Of a DNA stretch of 5,187 bases, positions 1-5,187 are shown in pieces. The stretch is from Deinococcus sp. (lineage in GTDB: Bacteria > Deinococcota > Deinococci > Deinococcales > Deinococcaceae). The first letter of the stretch is position 1. Each line of letters begins with the position of its first letter. The stretch is from positions 1 through 5,187 of the forward strand of contig JAGLBK010000188.1 in NCBI GenBank assembly GCA_018260275.1, written 5' to 3'. A model generated the notes under the pieces. The model did not search any database. It was not told the DNA's origin and saw only the letters and a list, made by a program, of their open reading frames with translations. Position numbers and translations under genes: made by a program.

Positions 1-66
1 GTGAGGAGTCGTGGCTTCCAAACCTCAGACATGTCCAGAGTTTACAATTCGACAACAACTTTCCGC

Positions 67-78
67 GTTATCAATAAC
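67..78. other. Short AT-rich inverted repeat in the gap beyond the P1 gene
   Basis: GTTAT and ATAAC flank the dinucleotide CA. The first 112 bases of the window hold no gene I can support. They are AT-richer than their surroundings, and this small palindrome is the only other structure seen. It could be an operator for a gene outside the window, or chance. Confidence 0.25.
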
Positions 79-85
79 ATTCTGC

Positions 86-112
86 AAAATGCTTTAACCC
101 TTACCGTTAAGC
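86..112 (-). terminator. Weak candidate terminator of the P1 hydrolase gene
   Basis: On the minus strand GCTTAAC pairs with GTTAAAGC with one bulged base around a 7-nt loop, starting directly after the TGA stop. Only four T follow (89-86) after one A. The stem is AT-rich and weak, so it may be only partly effective. Confidence 0.42.
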
Positions 113-1042
113 TCACTGCGGCTGCCGCGCCATCCTCACTGCGTCGCGCACCGCCGCGCAGACGGCCTCCTGCACGAGTGTGCCCAGCAGCAGCGGGTCG
201 GCGGGCGGCAAAGCGCAACTGCTGAGCATGAAGGCGCTGTCGCCGTCCCAGAACGTATGACTGGGGTGAATCACACGTCCCAGAGCAGTCTGCGCGGCGT
301 CGGCAAAGCGGCGGCACTCGCTTTTGCTCAGGGTGTGTTCGGTGACGACCGCGACCAGCGTAGTGTTCTCGACTGGCGTCGGCGTAAAGGGCTGGTGGCT
401 GGGGTCATGCCCAGGGCCAGTGCCCGGCCCGGCCAGCACCTGACCCTGTTCATCCAGAATGTCGCCCACCGCATTGACCACCGCGATGGCTCCCACACTG
501 ACGTTCCCCATGCTGCCCAGGCGGGTAGCCACAGCGCTGCCGAGGCCGCCCGCCGCCGCGCCCTGCCCGCCCAGATATTTGCCGACGGTGGCGCCGGTGC
601 CTGCCCCGACCCGGCCCCGCATAACCGGGCCACTTGAAGCGCTCAGGGCGGCGGTGGCGCCATGTTCGGCGCGGGGTCTGGCTCTGGAACTGCCCACGCC
701 CAGGTCGTAGATCACGGCGGCGGGCACGATCGGCACCCGCGCAAAGCCGGTTTCGTATCCGACACCGCGTTCTTCCAGCACTTCGACCACACCCTGCGCC
801 GCGCCCAGTCCCAGTGCGCTGCCCCCGGTCAGTAGCAGGGCGTGTATCCGCTCGACGGTCTTTTCGGGTGAAAGCAGCACGCCTTCGCGGGTGCCGGGGC
901 TGGGGCCGATGAACGACGCCGAGGCCACCGCGCCCTCATCGGGGCACAGGATAACCGTGCAGCCGGTCTGCCCTGCCAGGTCAGTCCAGTGACCCACCCG
1001 GAAGCCCGGAATGGCGGTAAGGGTCGTGTTTTCTGGGGTCAT
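113..1042 (-). CDS. P1 family (DmpA/NylC-type) self-processing Ntn-hydrolase
   Basis: This 309-residue protein belongs to the P1 peptidase family (DmpA, BapA, nylon-oligomer hydrolase NylC), amide hydrolases that cut themselves to expose an N-terminal nucleophile. The N-terminus has the family pattern IPGFRVGHWTD...GCTV (11-30). Then come LLTGGSALGL (70-79), the Gly-rich GAGTGATVGK (146-155) and GSMGNVSVGAIAVVNAVGD (176-194). The expected cleavage site is Asn226-Thr227 in VENTTLVAVVTE, giving a large chain of about 226 residues and a small one of 83. The motif WDGDSAF supplies Asp266 and Asp268, 39 and 41 residues after the Thr. In NylC the reported Thr267, Asp306 and Asp308 have the same spacing. 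Lys155 and Asn180 are candidates for the other catalytic residues. There is no signal peptide, so it should be cytoplasmic. No other in-frame start is plausible before the conserved region. The substrate cannot be told from sequence: aminopeptidase, beta-peptide or cyclic and oligomeric amide hydrolase are all possible. Confidence 0.93.
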   Translation of the reverse strand: MTPENTTLTAIPGFRVGHWTDLAGQTGCTVILCPDEGAVASASFIGPSPGTREGVLLSPEKTVERIHALLLTGGSALGLGAAQGVVEVLEERGVGYETGFARVPIVPAAVIYDLGVGSSRARPRAEHGATAALSASSGPVMRGRVGAGTGATVGKYLGGQGAAAGGLGSAVATRLGSMGNVSVGAIAVVNAVGDILDEQGQVLAGPGTGPGHDPSHQPFTPTPVENTTLVAVVTEHTLSKSECRRFADAAQTALGRVIHPSHTFWDGDSAFMLSSCALPPADPLLLGTLVQEAVCAAVRDAVRMARQPQ

Positions 1043-1048
1043 GTTCCC

Positions 1049-1054
1049 AATCTA
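1049..1054 (-). promoter_or_regulatory. Possible leaderless -10 box of the P1 hydrolase gene
   Basis: TAGATT (a TANNNT box) on the minus strand ends exactly 6 nt before the ATG at 1042, so transcription would start at or next to the start codon. No good Shine-Dalgarno site is present; GGGA is only 2 nt from the ATG. Leaderless mRNAs with a TANNNT box at this distance are reported to be common in Deinococcus. No clear -35 is visible, which lowers confidence. Confidence 0.35.
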
Positions 1055-1062
1055 CTAGAACT

Positions 1063-1094
1063 AAAAACTGCCCCGGCACGACTGGCCTGGGGCA
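1063..1094 (-). terminator. Rho-independent terminator of sodA
   Basis: On the minus strand TGCCCC pairs with GGGGCA (6 bp). Further inner pairing of GGCC-type bases is possible with one bulged base. A single G and five T (1067-1063) follow. The stem starts 18 nt after the sodA TAA. It ends close to the next start codon, so the next gene needs its own promoter or read-through. Confidence 0.78.
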
Positions 1095-1112
1095 AGTTCT
1101 GGAGAAACTGGC

Positions 1113-1736
<624 letters not shown>

Positions 1737-1743
1737 GATGAAA

Positions 1744-1750
1744 CTCCTTT
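1744..1750 (-). promoter_or_regulatory. Ribosome binding site deciding the sodA start
   Basis: AAAGGAG on the minus strand ends 7 nt before the ATG at 1736. The longer in-frame start at 1757 would place this site inside the coding region. The short start is therefore chosen, and the protein begins MAYTLP as in other SodA proteins. Confidence 0.88.
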
Positions 1751-1792
1751 CAGGCACGCGAAAGATGGTGTGATGCGTGCTTGCTGACCCTT

Positions 1793-1798
1793 ATCTTA
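1793..1798 (-). promoter_or_regulatory. Candidate -10 element of sodA
   Basis: TAAGAT on the minus strand matches 4 of 6 bases of TATAAT and would place the transcription start near 1786, giving a leader of about 50 nt. The hexamer 17 bp upstream (CGTCAG, 1821-1816) is a poor -35 and lies inside the inverted repeat, so the promoter may depend on a regulator. This is a weak call on sequence alone. Confidence 0.35.
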
Positions 1799-1811
1799 CC
1801 CTACCCGTGTG

Positions 1812-1846
1812 AGAGCTGACGGGGCGTCAGAGCTTTAGCAGAGCTT
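1812..1846. repeat. Inverted repeat and tandem CAGAGCTT repeats upstream of sodA
   Basis: On the plus strand CTGACG (1816-1821), GGG and CGTCAG (1825-1830) form a perfect 6-3-6 inverted repeat. CAGAGCTT occurs at 1828-1835 and again at 1839-1846, a period of 11 bp or about one helix turn. The core AGAGCT is present a third time at 1812-1817. The block lies between the terminator of the TPR gene and the presumed sodA promoter. It overlaps the place where the -35 element would be, so it could be an operator for a dimeric regulator. A role as a second terminator hairpin is less likely because no T-run follows it. Confidence 0.5.
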
Positions 1847-1871
1847 AAAAAATCCCCTGGAAATCAGGGGA
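1847..1871 (-). terminator. Rho-independent terminator of the TPR gene
   Basis: On the minus strand TCCCCTG and CAGGGGA form a 7-bp stem around a 5-nt loop. After one A comes a run of six T (1852-1847). The stem begins 28 nt after the TAA stop. It separates the TPR gene from sodA. Confidence 0.9.
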
Positions 1872-1899
1872 CCGCGAAGTGATGAGGGGGTGGCGCGTT

Positions 1900-3060
1900 T
1901 TACTTGAGCCGGTTTAGGCCATCCTGCGCCGCCTGATAGCTGGGGTTAAGATTCAGTGCCCGCTGATAGTAGTCCAGCGCCGTTTTCTTATCGGATACAA
2001 GAGGCCCGGAACTGCGCTCGTAGCTTAGGCCCAGGTAATACAGGTACTCGGGGGTATTGCTGCCCAGTGCGGCAGCTTTGGTCAGGTTTTCGCGGGCGGC
2101 CTGCAAGTTTCCGGCGTCCAGTTCGATTCGGCCCAGGTAATAATAAAATTCCGGATAGCGCAGGCTGTCGAGTGCCAGGGCCTGGTTCAACTGCGTTCTG
2201 GCCGTGACCGGGTCTTTTCCCAGGTAGCTCACGACGCCGTATTCACCCACGGCGTAGGCATTGGTCGGGGCCAGTTTGGCGGCCTGCGCCGCTTCGGGCC
2301 GCGCCGCCGTCACATTGCCGCTGAGGGCCAGCAATTTGGCGTAGTAAGCACGGTTATAGGCGTCGCGCGGGTCGGTAATCACAGCCTGTTGCAGGCTGCT
2401 GATGGCCTGCGGCAGGTCGCCGGTCGCACTGTACATGTCGCCCAGGTTGAACAGGATCAGGCTGTTGTCGGGGTTTAGCGTGCTGGCCTGCTTGAAGGCG
2501 TCGATGGCTTTGGCCGCGTCACCCATCAGCCGGTAGACACTGCCCCGGTCATTAAGCACCTTGCTCATGTTCAGGTCGCGGTCTGGACCAGCCTGACTGG
2601 CAACCACCGTTTCGGCGTCTTTAAGCACATTCAGGGCCTGACTCAAATTGTCTGTGACCGTCTTGCGGTCGCTGCTGCCCACGTACTGCTGCTGATAGGC
2701 CTGTGACAGGGCAATGTAGCCGCTGATGTCCTGGGGTGCGGCGCGGGTCAAGGATTTGAGGGTAGTGATGGCCGGAGCATAGAGCCGCAGTTTGACCTGG
2801 GTCCGCCCCAGCCCTAGCAGCGCAGCTCTGTTCAGCGGATCGATCTCGTTGGCCGCCCGGAAGGCCACATAGGCCTGGTCATATTTGCCCTGCTCGTAGT
2901 ACATGTTCCCGACAATGATGTAGTTTCCAGCAGGCGGATGGTTGACCGGGGTTGCCTGGGTTGGGGTTGCGGCGCTGGAGGGCTTGGTGGTCGCCGCGGG
3001 GGCGGTTTGGGCAACGGCAGTGCCGAGGCAGAGTAGGGCAAGGATCAGACTGTATTTCAC
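1900..3060 (-). CDS. Secreted tetratricopeptide-repeat (TPR) protein
   Basis: This is a 386-residue protein that probably acts outside the cytoplasmic membrane as a protein-binding scaffold; its partner is unknown. Residues 1-17 form a signal peptide (MKYS, then a Leu-rich core) ending in A-V-A before Gln18, a good signal peptidase I site. There is no lipobox Cys at that site. Residues 18-44 are a Pro/Ala/Thr-rich linker. From about residue 45 to the end there are TPR helix pairs, with clear units near 54-75, 83-109, 170-197, 204-231, 239-265, 272-298, 307-333 and 341-373. Several end in the typical NP or DP turn (IDP at 73-75, LNP at 195-197, TDP at 229-231, LNP at 371-373). The stretch 112-168 is less regular and contains a longer loop, as does 350-358. 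The start is fixed by a GGAGGT site. The gene is flanked by terminators on both sides, so it is probably transcribed alone. Many bacteria use such proteins in outer-membrane, pilus or secretion assembly, but nothing here selects one of these. Confidence 0.92.
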   Translation of the reverse strand: MKYSLILALLCLGTAVAQTAPAATTKPSSAATPTQATPVNHPPAGNYIIVGNMYYEQGKYDQAYVAFRAANEIDPLNRAALLGLGRTQVKLRLYAPAITTLKSLTRAAPQDISGYIALSQAYQQQYVGSSDRKTVTDNLSQALNVLKDAETVVASQAGPDRDLNMSKVLNDRGSVYRLMGDAAKAIDAFKQASTLNPDNSLILFNLGDMYSATGDLPQAISSLQQAVITDPRDAYNRAYYAKLLALSGNVTAARPEAAQAAKLAPTNAYAVGEYGVVSYLGKDPVTARTQLNQALALDSLRYPEFYYYLGRIELDAGNLQAARENLTKAAALGSNTPEYLYYLGLSYERSSGPLVSDKKTALDYYQRALNLNPSYQAAQDGLNRLK

Positions 3061-3066
3061 TGCTAG

Positions 3067-3072
3067 ACCTCC
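3067..3072 (-). promoter_or_regulatory. Ribosome binding site of the TPR gene
   Basis: GGAGGT on the minus strand lies 6 nt before the ATG at 3060, an optimal Shine-Dalgarno arrangement. It fixes the start and suggests efficient translation. Confidence 0.85.
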
Positions 3073-3154
3073 GTGGTCGTTGCGGGCCTCTGGTTACGCC
3101 TGCTGGGGAACCGCCCGGCGTGGCCGCTGAGACGGCTGTAGTGGGAGTTGCCGT

Positions 3155-3193
3155 AGCATACGCGAAAAGTAGATCTGAAAGAAAAACTGTCAC
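3155..3193 (-). promoter_or_regulatory. Candidate promoter region of the TPR gene
   Basis: Two overlapping candidates are visible on the minus strand. The first is GTGACA (3193-3188, 5 of 6 to TTGACA), 16 bp, then TACTTT (3171-3166, a TANNNT box). Its -35 lies in the 3' arm of the preceding terminator. The second is TTCTTT (3183-3178, poor), 17 bp, then TATGCT (3160-3155, 4 of 6 to TATAAT). Either gives a 5' leader of roughly 90-100 nt. A promoter must exist somewhere here because a strong terminator lies just upstream, but I cannot decide which hexamers are used. Confidence 0.4.
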
Positions 3194-3226
3194 GGACCAA
3201 AGCATCAGGCTATTGGTCGGTGACAG
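3182..3226 (-). terminator. Strong rho-independent terminator of the lipoprotein gene
   Basis: On the minus strand CTGTCAC pairs with GTGACAG (7 bp) and the inner GACCAA pairs with TTGGTC (6 bp). The two helices are separated by a single C-C mismatch. The loop is 12 nt. TTTTT then follows directly, with a further CTTT after it. The hairpin starts 24 nt after the TAA stop. Two perfectly matched helices plus a T-run make this one of the clearest non-coding elements in the window. Confidence 0.92.
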
Positions 3227-3250
3227 CAGTCCGTCTGGTCCTGGCCTGGC

Positions 3251-4603
3251 TTACGGAATGGCGGCTGGATCGCCAATAGTCGTAAATCTGTTATCAGGCA
3301 GCAGAATGGGCGCATTCGGGTCGGTAAGGTCAAGCGTGAAGACTTTCCATACGTCCCCTTTGCCACTAGGCACATAAAAAGTACCCATGAGTGCATTGCC
3401 TTCGTAGACGCGTACACGGGCATTGGACTTTCTGAGCGCTTCGGATGTACTTTTTCCCCGGTTGGTGAAGTCATGTACCGAATAACGGTAAAGGCCAGGC
3501 CCCGACTTGGTCAAAGTAATCGTTTCTGGACCATAACTGCTCGTATCGTCGACATCCAGATTGACAGCCGTCTGGGCATCAGAGAAAGTTTTGTGACTGT
3601 AGAAGACATTAAAGCGGGATTTACTGGCGTTCGGGCCGGTGAAGTGGGCGTCCAGGTCTTCAGGTTCAAGACCCCAGTCCAGAATGAAACGCCAGGCTCC
3701 TGCGGCCTGCGTGGACGGATTGAGAATCAGGTCGCCCAGAGCCTGCTTATCCACACTGGCAGTAAAGAAGGTGGTCGCACTTGTAAAACCGTCGGCAGTG
3801 CCGGAAAGGGTGTAATACCCTGCTGGAAGCGCGAAGGTATAGGCGCCCTCGGCATCGGTGGTCGTCGTCATCAAAGTATCGCCATTGCCATTGTTCAGCT
3901 TTGATTTAACAGACACAGTCGAATTGGCAATGGGCAAGCCAGTCAGTGCATTGAGCACGTGACCAGAAACATTGAATGTTCCCGATGTGGTGTCTGGGAG
4001 CAGATTAGTCTGATTCAGAACAACAAGGCGGTCCTCGAAGATCTGTGGGTTGAGATATTCCGCGGTCTGGTAGCCCGCCTTGCTGATTTTGAGCAGGGAG
4101 TAGTTCTGCGGAGTCATGACCAGCGTATAAGTTCCAGTCGGACTCTCAGTTGCGGTGATCGGAGAGCAGTTGTTTTGCGTGGTGCAGATAGTGAAAGTCA
4201 CTCCACTCAAATCTGCTGCCGTTGCGGCGTCAAAAATTTGAATCTGTGCCTTGGCCCAGGCCACCGTAAATTCAAAGCGGCGCGTGGCGTAATCCGGCGA
4301 CGAGGCAGAGAGAGTGACAGTCCCAGGCCCGTGGGCAACAACCGCACCAGTGTTAGGATCGATGCTTGCGACAGTTGGGTCGCTGGAAGTGTAGTGAATT
4401 GCAGGTTGCTTTTTGATGGTGTCGCCATTGAAGTCGATTACCTTGCCGGTACACTGTGCGGTCTGATTAATCACTGTTTTGGCTGGAGAGCACGACAACT
4501 TGATATTGACTCCCTCGCCGGTCGTGTTGTTACTGCCACAGGAGGCCAGTAAAAGACTTCCAATGATGGCACAGCCGATAAAGTTGGCAGATTTCATTCT
4601 CAT
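3251..4603 (-). CDS. Multidomain lipoprotein with BIG2-like, carboxypeptidase-regulatory-like and YfaP/DUF2135-like domains
   Basis: This is a 450-residue surface lipoprotein of unknown specific role. Residues 1-21 are a lipoprotein signal peptide: Arg and Lys at the start, a hydrophobic core, and the lipobox L-A-S-C, so Cys22 would be acylated. Residues about 33-115 resemble a bacterial Ig-like group 2 domain, with the typical pattern YTSSDPTVASID, then a G-x-V and a GPGTVTLSASS strand. Cys38 and Cys51 could pair in it. Residues about 118-195 form a second beta-rich unit with Cys140/Cys146 and a GTYTLVM...ISKAGYQTAEY ending, of PEGA or carboxypeptidase-regulatory type. Residues about 208-295 are a clearer carboxypeptidase-regulatory-like domain (VSGHVLNALTGLPIANSTV, then TDAEGAYTFALPAGYYTL). 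Residues about 303-425 match what I recall of YfaP/DUF2135 domains: W-x-x-x-PEDLDAHF, a FNVFYSHK strand, NLDVDDTSSYGPETITL and YRYSVHDFT. The Asp-rich DLD and DVDD clusters could bind a metal, but that is a guess. A strong terminator follows the gene. Domain names come from pattern memory, not a search. The lipoprotein call is firmer than the domain calls. Confidence 0.88.
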   Translation of the reverse strand: MRMKSANFIGCAIIGSLLLASCGSNNTTGEGVNIKLSCSPAKTVINQTAQCTGKVIDFNGDTIKKQPAIHYTSSDPTVASIDPNTGAVVAHGPGTVTLSASSPDYATRRFEFTVAWAKAQIQIFDAATAADLSGVTFTICTTQNNCSPITATESPTGTYTLVMTPQNYSLLKISKAGYQTAEYLNPQIFEDRLVVLNQTNLLPDTTSGTFNVSGHVLNALTGLPIANSTVSVKSKLNNGNGDTLMTTTTDAEGAYTFALPAGYYTLSGTADGFTSATTFFTASVDKQALGDLILNPSTQAAGAWRFILDWGLEPEDLDAHFTGPNASKSRFNVFYSHKTFSDAQTAVNLDVDDTSSYGPETITLTKSGPGLYRYSVHDFTNRGKSTSEALRKSNARVRVYEGNALMGTFYVPSGKGDVWKVFTLDLTDPNAPILLPDNRFTTIGDPAAIP

Positions 4604-4609
4604 AATGGT

Positions 4610-4616
4610 TCCTTTT
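4610..4616 (-). promoter_or_regulatory. Ribosome binding site of the lipoprotein gene
   Basis: On the minus strand AAAAGGA lies 6 nt before the ATG at 4603. A second ATG two codons later (4597) would be 12 nt away, so the spacing favours the first. I see no convincing -35/-10 pair in the 71-nt gap upstream. Transcription may enter from the partial gene. Confidence 0.65.
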
Positions 4617-4641
4617 ACTCGCTCTCAAAAGCAATATGGCT

Positions 4642-4665
4642 AAAAAACCAGCTTAATAGGCTGTT
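4642..4665 (-). terminator. Weak candidate terminator after the partial gene
   Basis: Read on the minus strand, CAGC, a 7-nt loop and GCTG form a 4-bp stem. It can be extended by two A-T pairs across a one-base bulge, and is followed by a run of six T (4647-4642). It starts about 10 nt after the stop codon. The stem is short, so read-through into the lipoprotein gene is likely. The T-run is the better part of the evidence. Confidence 0.4.
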
Positions 4666-4674
4666 GAATAAATC

Positions 4675-5187
4675 TCAGGCAGGGGAGGCAAGCTGGAAGT
4701 TCTGTTTCCACTTGACTACATTGCCGTTCGTTTGAACTGCTCGGAAAGTGAACTGAACATACCAACCCGCAGTGTCGCCGGTCGCTGGCGTTTCTAAAGC
4801 CCCAGCAGAAGCACTATTGTGGATCACGGCCCACTCAAAGGGGAACAGCGCCCGGATAACTTCATTTGAAGCGGCGTTTGCAGGCCCGACATCTGTCATG
4901 ACCGCGTCCTTGGCACCCATCCAGCAGGCACTGGCGGCTGTTGTCGTGCAAAGGTAACCGCCGTGTGCCCCTCCAAACAGGGTGCCGGTCTGAGGAGTGA
5001 TGTAGGACTGGTTGTAGCCTGCCGGGTCACCCTTCGAATCCAGCATGACCGCGGTATAGTCGATACTTCTGACGTCTGGTGCCCCAGCTGCACTGAACAG
5101 GTCCACCGTTGTTTCCGTAACGGTAATGGTCGTAGTACTTCCTGAGCCGCTGACTTTATAGCCTAGCGATTTCATAGTAATGCTGTA
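4675..5187 (-). CDS. Unrecognised, probably exported protein, C-terminal part (5' end outside window)
   Basis: The frame is open to the window edge, with four codons (Y-S-I-T) before the first visible Met at 5175. That Met is probably internal and the true start lies beyond 5187. The visible 170 residues end in a TGA stop. I do not recognise the family. The composition is rich in Thr, Ser, Ala and Gly with alternating hydrophobic residues (for example ITVTETTVDLF near residues 21-31), which suggests beta strands of an extracellular protein. Two Cys, at visible residues 80 and 88, could form a disulfide. The last 30 residues (GWYVQFTFRA, then a KWKQNFQL segment) look like two closing beta strands. 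No signal peptide can be judged because the N-terminus is missing. It lies 71 nt upstream of a lipoprotein gene on the same strand, so a shared role at the cell surface is plausible but only inferred. The coding frame itself is well supported by its length and its position among same-strand genes. Confidence 0.75.
   Translation of the reverse strand, partial: YSITMKSLGYKVSGSGSTTTITVTETTVDLFSAAGAPDVRSIDYTAVMLDSKGDPAGYNQSYITPQTGTLFGGAHGGYLCTTTAASACWMGAKDAVMTDVGPANAASNEVIRALFPFEWAVIHNSASAGALETPATGDTAGWYVQFTFRAVQTNGNVVKWKQNFQLASPA

Noticed and set aside
1..225. Plus-strand frame starting with GTG at the window edge
   Set aside because: Its second half is low-complexity Arg/Ala/Pro sequence antisense to the end of the P1 gene. 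There is no ribosome binding site in view and no recognisable protein.
1737..1757. Longer sodA start adding seven residues (MPERSFI)
   Set aside because: The AAAGGAG site lies inside this extension and fits the ATG at 1736. SodA proteins begin at MAYTLP.
1786..1809. Possible G-quadruplex in the sodA leader (minus strand GGG runs)
   Set aside because: Only three GGG runs are close together, and the standard motif needs four.
3061..3160. Possible riboswitch or structured leader before the TPR gene
   Set aside because: The leader is GC-rich and can form small hairpins, but I recognise no known riboswitch core and no terminator/antiterminator pair.
3473..3904. Plus-strand open frame of 143 codons
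   Set aside because: It is antisense to the carboxypeptidase-regulatory and DUF2135-like part of the lipoprotein gene. No family pattern is visible.
3959..4552. Long plus-strand open frame of 197 codons with several Cys
   Set aside because: It is fully antisense to the lipoprotein gene, whose lipobox, ribosome binding site and domain patterns are clear. The translation has no recognisable fold or start signal.

Overview
The window looks like chromosomal DNA of a Deinococcus species or a close relative. The main reason is the Mn superoxide dismutase, whose sequence closely resembles the Deinococcus radiodurans SodA as I remember it. The high-GC body of the window and a possible leaderless-type promoter fit. 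The genus call is an inference from memory, not a search. All five genes lie on the minus strand, so transcription runs from high to low coordinates. The plus strand carries only shadow frames.

In order of transcription: (1) 5187-4675, the C-terminal 170 codons of an unrecognised, probably exported protein whose start lies outside the window. (2) 4603-3251, a 450-residue lipoprotein with an Ig-like (BIG2-type) domain, a second beta-rich domain, a carboxypeptidase-regulatory-like domain and a C-terminal YfaP/DUF2135-like domain. (3) 3060-1900, a secreted tetratricopeptide-repeat protein. (4) 1736-1113, sodA. (5) 1042-113, a P1 (DmpA/NylC-type) self-processing Ntn-hydrolase with an apparent Thr nucleophile.

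The spacers hold most of the regulatory structure. Strong hairpin-plus-T-run terminators follow genes 2, 3 and 4, and weaker candidates follow genes 1 and 5. The window therefore reads as a row of mostly single-gene transcription units rather than one operon. Upstream of sodA there is a perfect inverted repeat (CTGACG-GGG-CGTCAG) and a tandem CAGAGCTT repeat, sitting where the -35 region of the sodA promoter should be. The P1 gene has no good ribosome binding site, but a TANNNT box ends 6 nt before its ATG, as in leaderless Deinococcus promoters.

Genes 1-3 all appear to act at or outside the membrane (exported beta-rich protein, lipoprotein, secreted TPR protein), and genes 1-2 are visibly lower in GC than genes 4-5. 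sodA and the P1 hydrolase look like ordinary housekeeping or catabolic genes. I see no tRNA, rRNA, insertion sequence, CRISPR array or phage gene. No gap between genes exceeds 200 bases. I do not see a clear new biological system. The items most worth a second look are the sodA upstream repeats, the lipoprotein architecture with its unknown neighbour, and the NylC-like active-site spacing of the P1 enzyme.
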